Notes under the pieces: generated by a model
The model's database searches: none
Seen by the model: the letters and a program-made list of their open reading frames with translations, nothing else
What the model was told of the DNA's origin: nothing
In this document: piece by piece, positions 25,597 to 34,180 of the stretch
Layout: the number at the start of each line of letters is the position of its first letter
Numbering within the stretch: the stretch's first letter is position 1
Translations under genes and position numbers: made by a program
Source: JAJDTT01 sp022827025
GTDB taxonomy: Bacteria; Acidobacteriota; UBA6911; RPQK01; JAJDTT01
DNA: 64,000 nucleotides
Assembly (NCBI GenBank): GCA_965203535.1
Contig: OZ241897.1
Location: 1,488,001 to 1,552,000 of the forward strand
Direction: 5' to 3'

Positions 25597-26453
25597 GACG
25601 CCACCCCCTTTCGCCGCTCCCAGAAGTAGATGACGTTGCCTGCAACGATGAGCAGGAGCACCAGCATGTGGGCCAGGAGCTGTGGGCCCATTCGCCGCAG
25701 TCCCTCCTGCGCCGTGTCATTGTCCGCCAGGGCGGGATAGAGGTCGATGACCGCCTGCTCGTACTCGGCCGCCGCCTTGATGGCCGCCAGCAGGCCGGTC
25801 AATTGTGCCGGAATATAGGGATACAGTGACGGGGCCGAGACGCCCGTGGTCCCCCCGACGATCTCCAGGTCGTAGGGGGTCGCGGCATAGAGCACCCACT
25901 CCTTGACGCCCGGATAGCCCGCGCTCACGTTGACGATGAGGTCCATCTGGCGGATGTTCTTCAGGTTTCGGGTGAGCGGCAGCTGGTCCAGGCTGGTCCC
26001 GTCCACGTCGTTGGAGAAGAGCTTCTTCAGGTCTCCCACCACCACCTTGATGACCCCCTCGCTGCCGGGACGGAATCCCAGGTTCACGTAGTCGCGTCCG
26101 TACTCGTAGCCGGGAAATTCCCGGTTCAGGATGTCGATGCTCTCCTGGATCAGCGGGCCTCCGGTGGCCCAGAGCGTCAGGAAGTAGAGTTTGTGCTTCT
26201 TGTAGGCGCAGTGGCGGACGAAGGCGGCGGCCATGGGGCTCAGCTCGCCCCGGCTGGCGGGGTCGAAGTCCCAGGCCATCAGGACTTCCGAGCCTTCGGG
26301 GAGCTCCTCGATGGCCGAACGGACGTTCAGGACCATGGGCGACGGGCTCTCGGGAAACCGGAGCCCGAACAGAAGCGGAATCAGGATGGACAACAGCATC
26401 AGGAGGAAGATCCAGCGCCGGTCCAGGTTGCGGAAGAATTCGCTGAGCTTCAT
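25593..26453 (-). CDS. Membrane-anchored alpha/beta protein of the MutL-like operon
   Basis: A 286-residue protein with one transmembrane helix at each end (about residues 15-31 and 258-278) and a large domain between them. The middle alternates strands and helices (EVLMAWDFDP, KLYFLTLWATGG, YEYGRDYVNLGFRPG, VIKVVVGDLKK, VEWVLYA-like) in the manner of a Rossmann-type fold. No catalytic motif is recognised. It starts three bases after the stop of the six-helix protein gene and overlaps the next gene. Confidence 0.72.
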   Translation of the reverse strand: MKLSEFFRNLDRRWIFLLMLLSILIPLLFGLRFPESPSPMVLNVRSAIEELPEGSEVLMAWDFDPASRGELSPMAAAFVRHCAYKKHKLYFLTLWATGGPLIQESIDILNREFPGYEYGRDYVNLGFRPGSEGVIKVVVGDLKKLFSNDVDGTSLDQLPLTRNLKNIRQMDLIVNVSAGYPGVKEWVLYAATPYDLEIVGGTTGVSAPSLYPYIPAQLTGLLAAIKAAAEYEQAVIDLYPALADNDTAQEGLRRMGPQLLAHMLVLLLIVAGNVIYFWERRKGVAS

Positions 26454-26456
26454 GGG

Positions 26457-27143
26457 CTATTCCTCCGTTCCCAGATAGGAGCGATCGACGCCCAGCAGAA
26501 TCTTCAGGGAGAGCGAGACCACCCCCAGGCCGATGCCGATGGTGATGGCCCGGTTCCCGGCCAGATTGAAGACGTTCATGATGGTCCCGGTGAGGTTGTC
26601 GAATTGGAGCGCCTCCGGCATCCATCCCGTCAGGGCCGTGCCGGCGTAGGTCCGCCCCACCAGGACGATGAAGGCGGTGGAGAGCAGGATGATGGCCTCG
26701 GTGTTCTTGGCCCGGAAGGCCCGGAACGCGGCCGACGCGATGAAGCAGGCCAGCAGGGCGAACATGGTGGCCCCCAGGGGGTAGAAGGCGTACTGGTAAA
26801 TGAACCAGAAAGAGCTGCCTTCCTGAACGTAGTCCCCCGACCAGGCGAACTGGGGAAACTGGGCGCTGGGGTGGACGCCCATCTTGGCCATGCCCACCAC
26901 CAGGGTCAGGAAGAAGGCGATGACGGTGACGGCGGCGTAGCCCCAGCCGGCCCTCCGGTCCGAGATCTTCTGCAGGTTGAGCTTCACCAGGTTGGCGCCT
27001 CCCAGAATGAAGGCGATGGCGGCGAGGATGTCGAACCAGATCATGGCCTCCTCGCCCCAGGACTGGGTATAGGGGACGAAGTGGGCCCCGATGAGGACGA
27101 ATCCCGTCACCGCGGCAATGAGCAGGGGTAAAGTTCTCTTCAT
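26457..27143 (-). CDS. Six-helix membrane protein of the MutL-like operon
   Basis: A 228-residue integral membrane protein with six predicted helices, among them LPLLIAAVTGFVLIGAHF, MIWFDILAAIAFILGGANLV and AITIGIGLGVVSLSLKILLG. Between helices three and four is an extracytoplasmic-looking loop with FAWSGDYVQEGSSFWF. It lies 13 bp after the FN3/DUF6754-like gene, with AAGGAACG as ribosome site. No known family motif was recognised. Confidence 0.72.
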   Translation of the reverse strand: MKRTLPLLIAAVTGFVLIGAHFVPYTQSWGEEAMIWFDILAAIAFILGGANLVKLNLQKISDRRAGWGYAAVTVIAFFLTLVVGMAKMGVHPSAQFPQFAWSGDYVQEGSSFWFIYQYAFYPLGATMFALLACFIASAAFRAFRAKNTEAIILLSTAFIVLVGRTYAGTALTGWMPEALQFDNLTGTIMNVFNLAGNRAITIGIGLGVVSLSLKILLGVDRSYLGTEE

Positions 27144-27156
27144 ACGTGTTCGTTCC

Positions 27157-28368
27157 TTACCAGCCCTGGCTTCCCAGGACGTGATCGGTCAGATAGGACA
27201 GCACCTGGTTCAGCACCGCGGCGTCGGTCAGGACCGCGGCAGTGGACAACAAGCATCCCACGACCACCAGCGTTCCTCCCAGGACCTTTCCCACGTCCTG
27301 TCCCTTGAGACTGCCCAGTTGGTGACTCTCCCCGGAGAGGTAGGCCGAGGCGGCGAACAGCTCCTCCCCGATGAGGGTGTAGTCGCATGCCGCCACGAAG
27401 AAGGGCAACTGCGAGGGCATGGCGGTCCCGGCCACCTGGATGGCTCCGACGGCGTTTCCGGTCTCGGCCAGAATCAGCGACTCGGCGAAGAAGGCGCCCA
27501 TGTAGAAGCAGGCCGCCGGCCGCTCCCGGAGCATCTTCCCGGTGACGCCGGCCACGTAGCCGAACTGCTCGTCGGTCAGGTAATAGACCGAGTCTTCATT
27601 GAAGGCGTCGGGCCGGCCCGCGCCCAGATAGGCCGCCTCCACCGTCTCCCGGCACGCCGTCATGACCAGGGAGCGGCAGGTGGGCACGTCCAGCCGCGCG
27701 TCGAACTCGGCCGTCAGTCCCGCCACCCGCGACAGGACCGTCACGCCGGCGAGGGTCTGCATGTCGTTGATGTCCAGGATTCCCGGAACGTAAAGGCAGG
27801 GACGCCCCATCTCGGTGGCCCGTCCCACGGCTTCGTCCACCGCTTCCAAACCGGCGATCGGGCGGACCTTCAACTCGCGCCCGCTCCGGGCCAGTTGGAT
27901 GAAGTAGATGACGCTCCCCCCCACGATCAGCAGGATCACGCCGAACCAGAATTGGGAGAAGTCGAAGTACTGCATCACCGGCGTCACCGGACTCCCGGCG
28001 GCGGCGGCAGGCGATCGTGCCCCGTCCGGGCCCAGCGCCACCACCTGGTAGAAGTAGCTGGCTCCCGGCGTACACCCGTCGTCCTTGAAGGACCGGGTCT
28101 GGTAGGTCTCTTCTCCGATCCGGGTGAACGCCTCCTCGCCCGCTTCCCGCCTCAGGATCTCGTAGGCGACGACCAATCGTTCGGCAGGCTGGGGCTGGTC
28201 GTCGGGGGACAGCTCCCACTCGACCCGCACCGCGTCCCCGGCGTCGTTGGGAAAGTCGGCGGCCCGAACTTCACCGGGCGGCCGGGGGGATTGGGCCAGG
28301 ACCGGAGAGGCCCCGCCCCAGGAGAAGAGACCGGCGGCCAGCACCGACAAGAAAATCGATTTGTCCAT
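27157..28368 (-). CDS. Fibronectin III plus DUF6754-like membrane protein
   Basis: A 403-residue exported membrane protein. It has a signal peptide (about residues 4-25), then a fibronectin type III-like domain (VRVEWELSPDD, YEILRREAGEEAFTRIG, ASYFYQVVALGPDG). A transmembrane helix follows near 145-166, then a large domain (VRPIAGLEAVDEAVGRATEM, YVPGILDINDMQTLAGVTV, FNEDSVYYLTDEQFGYVAGV) that I recall as DUF6754. A last hydrophobic segment near 370-390 may be a second anchor. The ATG at 28368 lies five bases after the preceding stop. The open frame extends much further upstream but only as antisense-like sequence inside the preceding gene. Function is not known for this domain. Confidence 0.75.
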   Translation of the reverse strand: MDKSIFLSVLAAGLFSWGGASPVLAQSPRPPGEVRAADFPNDAGDAVRVEWELSPDDQPQPAERLVVAYEILRREAGEEAFTRIGEETYQTRSFKDDGCTPGASYFYQVVALGPDGARSPAAAAGSPVTPVMQYFDFSQFWFGVILLIVGGSVIYFIQLARSGRELKVRPIAGLEAVDEAVGRATEMGRPCLYVPGILDINDMQTLAGVTVLSRVAGLTAEFDARLDVPTCRSLVMTACRETVEAAYLGAGRPDAFNEDSVYYLTDEQFGYVAGVTGKMLRERPAACFYMGAFFAESLILAETGNAVGAIQVAGTAMPSQLPFFVAACDYTLIGEELFAASAYLSGESHQLGSLKGQDVGKVLGGTLVVVGCLLSTAAVLTDAAVLNQVLSYLTDHVLGSQGW

Positions 28369-28373
28369 CTTGC

Positions 28374-29498
28374 TCACGCCTCGATCAGTTCCACGTTGGC
28401 CCGCGGCACCACCAGCCGCCGGCCCGACTCCAATCGGACCTCCAGGACCCGCGCCCGAGAACCGGAGCCCAGGACCCGGGGTTCGGCCGGCAGCCCGGAG
28501 ACGACACCGATCAATCCGAAATGCGGGTCCCGGATGACCCGGACCGGCGTCCCCAACTCCAGCAGGCCGGCAGGGCGAGCCGCGTCCACTTCGCCGGCGT
28601 CTCCGCCAGGCGACGGAATCACGATTTCCGGCCGCTGGACGCCGGCCCGGATCTGAGTGGCGCCGTTGACCGACGCCGGATCCCCTTCCCGGGAGGCCAG
28701 CAGCCGGAAGGTCTTGCGGGCCATGGCGACGCTTCCGAAACCCTCGGTGATGACCAGGGTCGTCGCCACCGGTTCCGATCCGGTGACCGCCACTCCCAGG
28801 TCGTATCCCAGGATGCGGCGCAGATCCGCGTCGTCCATGCCTCCCGAGACCAGAGCCGAGATGCCGATCCGAAACGCCTTGCGGACGGCGTCTCCCGTCA
28901 TCCGGCTGCCGCCCACCACGACGGCCCCCTTCATTCCCTCGTCCAGCCGGTCGGCCGTCAACTCTTCCTTCTCGTCCCGGCAGGCCATTCGGACCGGACC
29001 GAAGGCCTCGCCGCCGATTCCGAAGATCCCCTGGATGAAGGTGGCGTCCGACTCCAGCACGACTCCTTCTCCCGGAATCTCTTCGACCACCTGCCCGGCC
29101 AGATAGGCCAGGACCCGGACCGGGATCGGTTCTCCGCGAAGGATGACCTGTCCCGTGACCTGGGAAATGGACTCGATGGTCCCCGAAACCCTGGCCCTGC
29201 ACTCCGACTTGAACATCCCGAATATGCCCTTGGTCCGGGCCAGGGCCTCGCCGGCCTCGACTCGCATTCCAGGCTCTTTGAGCATGCATTCGGGGACGTC
29301 CGCGGGAGGCAGCGACAGGAGGTTGGCCACGTTGACCGGGGTGATGTTTCCCGGCATGAACGTCTGGGCGACCACATCCCGGGAGCCCACCTGCTGTCCC
29401 GCCCGAACCAGAACCTCTCCCTTGATGGGCAGGATCCGCCGGCACCGGTACCGGGTCCGGGGACTGACCTTCAGACCGGGAGTGTAAGCGTGGGCCAT
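28374..29498 (-). CDS. Barrel-sandwich (lipoyl/RnfC-like) protein of the MutL-like operon
   Basis: A 374-residue soluble protein. The N-terminal part has a barrel-sandwich look: ILPIKGEVLVRAGQQV, then MRVEAGEALARTKG and CRARVSGTIESISQVTG. A central glycine-rich region (KGAVVVGGSRM, ALVSGGMDDADLRRILGYD) looks like a nucleotide or ligand-binding fold. A small C-terminal beta barrel holds GTPVRVIRDPHFGLIGVVSG, like a KOW or SH3 type. There is no lysine in a lipoyl or biotinyl consensus. It could serve as an adaptor between the ATPase and the membrane proteins; that is a guess. It starts 21 bp after the MutL-like gene. Confidence 0.72.
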   Translation of the reverse strand: MAHAYTPGLKVSPRTRYRCRRILPIKGEVLVRAGQQVGSRDVVAQTFMPGNITPVNVANLLSLPPADVPECMLKEPGMRVEAGEALARTKGIFGMFKSECRARVSGTIESISQVTGQVILRGEPIPVRVLAYLAGQVVEEIPGEGVVLESDATFIQGIFGIGGEAFGPVRMACRDEKEELTADRLDEGMKGAVVVGGSRMTGDAVRKAFRIGISALVSGGMDDADLRRILGYDLGVAVTGSEPVATTLVITEGFGSVAMARKTFRLLASREGDPASVNGATQIRAGVQRPEIVIPSPGGDAGEVDAARPAGLLELGTPVRVIRDPHFGLIGVVSGLPAEPRVLGSGSRARVLEVRLESGRRLVVPRANVELIEA

Positions 29499-29519
29499 CC
29501 TGCGTCGACCTCGCCGTTC

Positions 29520-31334
29520 CTATCCCGGGACCGGGGGGACCAGTTCCAGATCCCGGACCCATTGAGCCATGGCCTTGCGGCAGGCCTCTCGATCATCGGG
29601 CAGCGCCAGCGGGCGTCCCCGCGCGTCCAGCAGGACTCCCACCGTCCCGCCCCTGAGCTCACCCTCCAGGGGCCGGCCGGGACCCGCCCCCGCGTCCACC
29701 TTCCGCGCCGGCTCCACGACAATTCGGGCGCCGGCTCCCAGGCCCAACGGCAACCGCTTGATTTCGCCGAAGGAGAGGGCGCCCTCCTCCTCCAGGCCGC
29801 CGCCGGAGATGGCGTAGCGGAAGGCCGGGCTGCCCCAGGCGCCGGTTCCCCTAGGGGCCACGCAGGTTCCCAGGGAGATGAGGCAATCCCTCCGGAACAC
29901 CTGGAGCGCCGCCTCCGGATGGACCTGGGCCAGCACTCCCAGGTGGGGCATCATGAAGATGCTGTCCTTGGCCAGCCAGGTGATTCCCTCGGGCTGAAAG
30001 GCGTCCACCAGGAGCGCCGCCGTTTGCTGCATCAGCGGAGCATGGGAGAGGACTCCGCCCGAACCGACCAACAGGTCCAGCTTCATGTTGTCCACCAGCG
30101 TCTGGCCGCTGGCCTCCTGGCTGAAGGTGTCTCCCACGGTCCTCTGCTGCTGCACGCCCTTGAGGGTGGTGGCGAACTGCTTGTGCTGATCGTACGCCAG
30201 GCGCAGGGCCTCGCGGGCCACCGCCTGCTCGAAGAACAGGGATTCCCGGGTCTGGGGAATCGTCGTGGGGCGGATCATCTTGTTCTTGACGTGGTTCCGC
30301 AGCTCCCCCTCCTCCATTTCCAAATGGACCCAACGGAGGATGGAGGGCAGCGTCGCTTCGGCGCAGACGTTAGAGATGGAATAGCTCATCCCCAGGTTGG
30401 CGCTCACGGTCCGGTTGAAGGTGCCGTCGAACACGCTGAAGACGTCGGTGGTGGCTCCGCCGATGTCCACGCCCACCACGTTGATCCGCTGCTGTTGGGC
30501 GATCCTCTGGAGAATGTTCCCCACCGCCCCCGGCGTGGGCATGATGGGGGCGTCGGTCCACCGGATCAGCCGGTCGTACCCGGGGGCATGGGCCATGACG
30601 TGCTCCAGAAACAGGTCGTGGATCTTGTCCCGGGCCGGCCCCAGATTCTCCCGTTCCAGGACCGGACGCAGGTTGGGAACGATGGAGAGCTGGACCGACT
30701 CGTCGAAGGTCCGCTCCACCAGCGGCGCCGCGTCGCGGTTCCCCGCGAAGATCACCGGCATCCGGTACTCGGCGCCGAAACGGGGCTGGGGACGGGCCGG
30801 CGCGATGAGCTCGGCCATCTGCACCACGTGGCGGGTGGTTCCGCCGTCGGTTCCGCCCGAGATCAGCACCATGTCGGGCCGCAGCTCCCGGATCCGGTGG
30901 ATCTGCTCGTGGGGGAGGCGGCGGTCATTGGAGGCCAGGACGTCCATGACGATGGCGCCCGCCCCCAGGGCCGCCCGCTTGGCGCTGGCGGCGGTCATCT
31001 CCCGCACCACGCCGGCCACCATCATCTGGAGGCCGCCGCCGGCGCTGGAAGTGGAGATGTAGAGGTCGCATCCTTCGCCGCCGGAAGCCGGCCTCAGGAT
31101 CCGGCCCGCATCGTCGATGAGACGGCGTCCGGCCATTTCGGCCACTTCGGCGACGGCGTTGACGACCCCCAGGGTCACGTCGGCCGCCGGTTCCTCCACG
31201 GTCGTGGGAGCCTCGCCCCGGTGGGTCTGCCGGTACTCTCCGTCGACCTTCCGGATGAGGATGGCTTTGGTGGTGGTGCTCCCGCAGTCGGTGGCCAGGA
31301 TCACGTTGACGGAATCGGGATCGATCTGCTTCAT
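29520..31334 (-). CDS. MutL/GlmL-like ASKHA-fold ATPase
   Basis: A 604-residue protein of the glutamate mutase L (MutL, GlmL) family, which belongs to the actin/Hsp70/sugar kinase ATPase fold. The first phosphate loop is ILATDCGSTTTKAILIRK near the N-terminus. A second is VVGVDIGGATTDVFSVFDG near residues 285-300. LLVGSGGVLSHAP further on fits the adenosine site. Family members are usually next to cobalamin-dependent glutamate mutase subunits, but none is here. Instead the neighbours are membrane proteins. The ATG at 31334 overlaps the upstream stop in ATGA. An upstream codon at 31370 would add 12 residues inside the previous gene. Confidence 0.82.
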   Translation of the reverse strand: MKQIDPDSVNVILATDCGSTTTKAILIRKVDGEYRQTHRGEAPTTVEEPAADVTLGVVNAVAEVAEMAGRRLIDDAGRILRPASGGEGCDLYISTSSAGGGLQMMVAGVVREMTAASAKRAALGAGAIVMDVLASNDRRLPHEQIHRIRELRPDMVLISGGTDGGTTRHVVQMAELIAPARPQPRFGAEYRMPVIFAGNRDAAPLVERTFDESVQLSIVPNLRPVLERENLGPARDKIHDLFLEHVMAHAPGYDRLIRWTDAPIMPTPGAVGNILQRIAQQQRINVVGVDIGGATTDVFSVFDGTFNRTVSANLGMSYSISNVCAEATLPSILRWVHLEMEEGELRNHVKNKMIRPTTIPQTRESLFFEQAVAREALRLAYDQHKQFATTLKGVQQQRTVGDTFSQEASGQTLVDNMKLDLLVGSGGVLSHAPLMQQTAALLVDAFQPEGITWLAKDSIFMMPHLGVLAQVHPEAALQVFRRDCLISLGTCVAPRGTGAWGSPAFRYAISGGGLEEEGALSFGEIKRLPLGLGAGARIVVEPARKVDAGAGPGRPLEGELRGGTVGVLLDARGRPLALPDDREACRKAMAQWVRDLELVPPVPG

Positions 31335-31672
31335 TTGCCGGCCGAATCGAGTTCTTCGATCCGGCGACAAAGATAGTCCACCGAGCCCCGATGCTCAAGA
31401 AAGGCGGCCAGGTGCCGGTGGCCATGGGACTGGGTGAGCCCCGAGAGCACGGGCGAAAGGAAATGCAAGAGCTGGGAACCCAGGAAGTTGAGGGGCCGGG
31501 ACATTTCGAGAAACATGAGGGCCGGCGTCGTCAGCCGGCGCCGCACCAGCTCCCGGCAGATCCGGTCGGCCACCTGGCGCTGCTGGTCCGAGGGTTGGAA
31601 CTCGGTTGGAGCGTCCACGGCAAAGGCGTGCCGCCAACCCTTACCCGGCCTTTTCTCTTCCTTTCTTGCCAA
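31331..31672 (-). CDS. Small conserved protein at the head of the MutL-like operon
   Basis: A 113-residue protein with a basic N-terminus and the segment TTPALMFLEMSRPLNFLGSQ, an amphipathic or membrane-touching helix. The stop overlaps the MutL-like start by four bases, so the two are translationally coupled. The first codon is TTG at 31672 without a clear ribosome site; a GTG about 50 bases inside is possible. I recall similar small proteins beside MutL-like genes but cannot name a family. Confidence 0.6.
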   Translation of the reverse strand: MARKEEKRPGKGWRHAFAVDAPTEFQPSDQQRQVADRICRELVRRRLTTPALMFLEMSRPLNFLGSQLLHFLSPVLSGLTQSHGHRHLAAFLEHRGSVDYLCRRIEELDSAGK

Positions 31673-31795
31673 TTTCAGATCCCCGAGATGGTGGGGGAAT
31701 TATAGCCTGTATTTTTTCGGAACCGAGCACGCCTGTATCGTGACCGGCGTGACCTCGGGGGATCGGATGGAGGCCATGCGACGGCCTTCAGCGGC

Positions 31796-32482
31796 TCAGC
31801 CAACACGCCTCCGCTCGGCCGGTACGAGACAAGCCAAGCTCTCGATGGTCGGTAATGCGAACGGGAGATCCAGTGCATCGATTTGCAACACTACATACTG
31901 TCGTGCGCTCGCAATGAGATTCGCAGCGTCGAGCGCCGGATCAGCGTCGGTGAAGACGAGGCTGCGGGGTTTGTCGGCGAACGGGTTAAGGCGCCGTATG
32001 AGTTCCCAATCACGAATGAGGTTCCAGTTGCCGTCTGCACCCGATTGTGCGGCGACGAGGACGCCGTGAATGGAGCCATCGGAGCCGGTGATTCGATCGC
32101 GCACATTGAACACGAAGATGGGAGCGTCCAGACCCCGGATGGTGGCGAAAGCCCCGGTCAGTTCCACGGCATCCCGAACCGCTCGGTCGACAACCCGCAG
32201 CCCGACCCCTGCGACATCCTCCCCCTCCTTGGGTTGCGGTTCTCGGGCGAAGAGAAGGTCATAGCGGTCGGTTGCGGCGATCAAGAAGTCATCCTTCCAT
32301 TCCTCCGGCGGACGGAAGCGCAGACGAAGGCTGTCCGCTTGGTCGGGCCGCCGACCTCGGACGGCGAGGATCGATTTGAAGAAGGGCACCAGATCCGGAA
32401 GATCCACGCGCGGGATCTGGCCCGCCACGGCTCCGAAATCGAAGCGGGCTACATGGTCGACGAGATCCTGTACGGTCTGCAC
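31796..32482 (-). CDS. Uncharacterised protein, probably 5'-truncated
   Basis: The frame encodes 228 residues from a GTG at 32482, but protein-like sequence in the same frame continues upstream to about 32575 (VFADADSSLRGQTLDDWFN) with no start codon before a stop at 32636. This suggests that the original N-terminus is lost. The segment FLIAATDRYDLLFAREPQP and the C-terminal part look like a soluble protein; no family was recognised. The end of the AbiEii gene overlaps it in another frame. See the finding on the junction. Confidence 0.4.
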   Translation of the reverse strand: MQTVQDLVDHVARFDFGAVAGQIPRVDLPDLVPFFKSILAVRGRRPDQADSLRLRFRPPEEWKDDFLIAATDRYDLLFAREPQPKEGEDVAGVGLRVVDRAVRDAVELTGAFATIRGLDAPIFVFNVRDRITGSDGSIHGVLVAAQSGADGNWNLIRDWELIRRLNPFADKPRSLVFTDADPALDAANLIASARQYVVLQIDALDLPFALPTIESLACLVPAERRRVG

Positions 32483-33363
32483 CGCGTCCTCACTGCCGAA
32501 AGTCGCGGTCTCGGCATTGAACCAATCATCGAGCGTTTGGCCCCTGAGGGAGGAATCGGCGTCGGCGAATACCTTGGTGAAACTGACAGCACGAGTTCGC
32601 GGTCCGCCAGAGCCCGTGCCGCGATTCCGGCTTCGTCAAGACGGACGAGGTCGTGCCAGTGCCTCGACCACCGCTCACCCCGGATGCGACCCTGAAGGCA
32701 GTAGACGTGCATCGAGGTCGCCTTCTCCCAGAACGTGCGCTCCGCCACCATGACGGCCGGCCTTGCTTCCGGAAACGCGAGATCGGGAAGGTGAGCGGCT
32801 GCATCGCATACGGCGCGATGGACGGCGTGAGGCTCGCCGGTGGAGCGAGCCCCAAAGTCCACTTGCACCTCCGGCCGCACGATTCCGCGTACCTCGAACA
32901 GCGGATCGTACCGAATATAGAGCCGCTCGGCCTCTGCCCGTATCCGCGCCACGAACCCGGCGCGGGCGAGTTCCTCCTCGATCAGCGGTCCCGCCCGCTC
33001 ACGGACCCATTCAGCGAGACGGGGACGGATCGCCCGAGTCCAGCGCCTCTCCTGGCTGCGCGTCGGGGGCAGCGCCTCGTCGCCGACGCCGGCAACCAGA
33101 TCGGGAGCAAAGTTGCGAATGTCGTACGTGATGTCGATGTCTTCGGAGAACCGCCGGATCGCCCGCCACACCTTGGAGAGCGAAGTGCCGCCCTTGAACA
33201 CCAGATGCCGTCCGAACGGAGCCTCGAACAGGACGTTCAGGGTCGCGACGACCCAAATGTCCTTCTCGATCAGAAACGTCGGATGCGAGCCTTCGGCCTG
33301 GGCCTTGCGCAGGGCGAGGCGGCGGTCTCCGACCGAGAGATGCTGAAAATGTGTCTCACCCAT
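32449..33363 (-). CDS. abiEii: AbiEii/AbiGii-type nucleotidyltransferase toxin, altered C-terminus
   Basis: A 304-residue toxin of the type IV AbiE abortive-infection systems, which add nucleotides to a target and stop growth during phage attack. The nucleotidyltransferase motif HLVFKGGTSLSKVWRAI is followed by the two acidic residues in RFSEDIDITYD. A later FWEKATSMHVYCLQGR and RHWHDLVRLDEAG are typical. After RELVLSV, near 32575, the last 40 or so residues turn into a low-complexity Pro/Arg sequence unlike the family, at the point where another gene's sequence begins in a shifted frame. The ATG overlaps the antitoxin stop by eight bases. It may still be partly functional because the catalytic part is intact. 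Confidence 0.75.
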   Translation of the reverse strand: MGETHFQHLSVGDRRLALRKAQAEGSHPTFLIEKDIWVVATLNVLFEAPFGRHLVFKGGTSLSKVWRAIRRFSEDIDITYDIRNFAPDLVAGVGDEALPPTRSQERRWTRAIRPRLAEWVRERAGPLIEEELARAGFVARIRAEAERLYIRYDPLFEVRGIVRPEVQVDFGARSTGEPHAVHRAVCDAAAHLPDLAFPEARPAVMVAERTFWEKATSMHVYCLQGRIRGERWSRHWHDLVRLDEAGIAARALADRELVLSVSPRYSPTPIPPSGAKRSMIGSMPRPRLSAVRTRCRPYRISSTM

Positions 33364-33952
33364 GCGCGAGACGCTTGCTCAGCGGCTCCGCCATCCACCG
33401 GGGCATGATGGCTCGCGCGGCTGCAAGCTCGTCGAGATCTTCCTGTTTGAGCCTGGGCAGGACAACGTCAAGGCCATCTTCAATCTCATGGGGGCCAAGC
33501 CATGCCAAGGCGCGGATGACTACTCCCGCCATCCGACGCGGGGCCGACAGCTGCCAGCGCGGCGCGTGCCGTAGCTTCACGGGGTGCTTGCCGAAGAGCA
33601 ATCGCCGACTGCGGCCGGAAGTGAGGTAGACCGAGCGGACCGGATTCTGGGTCGTCAGGCCAAGCCAGTTGGCCGCGCCGCCTCCGTTCGGAACGATGGT
33701 CTCGCCCCAGAGTTCCGAAAGCAACTGGAGCGACTTGTCGACGCTCGGTGCACAGCGCCCGAACCGGGTCTCGATCGGGTGCATGTAGACGCCTTGGCAG
33801 ATCCGCAAGAGTCGCCCGGAGCGAGCCAAGCGCGACAGAGCCTGATTCACCGCCCCGCGCGTGCCGAGATGAAGCAGGGCGCTCGGGCAGATCGGCGTGG
33901 CCTCGGGCGAGGCCTCGGCGTACTCCATGATGTGCTCGGCAATACTCTTCAT
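33356..33952 (-). CDS. abiEi: AbiEi-type antitoxin
   Basis: A 198-residue DNA-binding antitoxin that represses its own operon and counters the AbiEii toxin. The N-terminal winged-helix region has LLHLGTRGAVNQALSRLAR followed by LLRICQGVYMHP. The C-terminal region has LGLTTQNPVRSVYLTSGRSR, as in the DUF6088/AbiEi group. The ATG at 33952 is chosen for the GAGAGGT six bases before it. Longer starts upstream lie in AT-richer DNA without a ribosome site. It overlaps the toxin start, the normal AbiE arrangement. The promoter should lie in 33953-34180, shared with the divergent FAH gene. Confidence 0.8.
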   Translation of the reverse strand: MKSIAEHIMEYAEASPEATPICPSALLHLGTRGAVNQALSRLARSGRLLRICQGVYMHPIETRFGRCAPSVDKSLQLLSELWGETIVPNGGGAANWLGLTTQNPVRSVYLTSGRSRRLLFGKHPVKLRHAPRWQLSAPRRMAGVVIRALAWLGPHEIEDGLDVVLPRLKQEDLDELAAARAIMPRWMAEPLSKRLAHG

Positions 33953-34180
33953 AGCACCTCTCTCCGTCACACACCCGTCTATCAATATAACATTTGGACT
34001 TATCTGGACGATCTGGCTGTCTCGCACACTACAGTCCGCCGGGATGCAGGGACGGTCGAACGCCGAGACGACTTTTGCCACGGGCTGTTTACGCCGGGGA
34101 AGCGGCTGCTACAATGCACGAGTCGAACAAGTAGTGAGAACTTCGGGGGGAAGGCTCCCCCACTCGCAAGGAGAAACGAT

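Noticed and set aside
28521..31376. A 951-codon plus-strand open frame
   Set aside because: It is antisense to the MutL-like and barrel-sandwich genes, which have clear motifs. Its product is His/Gly/Arg-rich without domains, as expected from GC-rich antisense frames.
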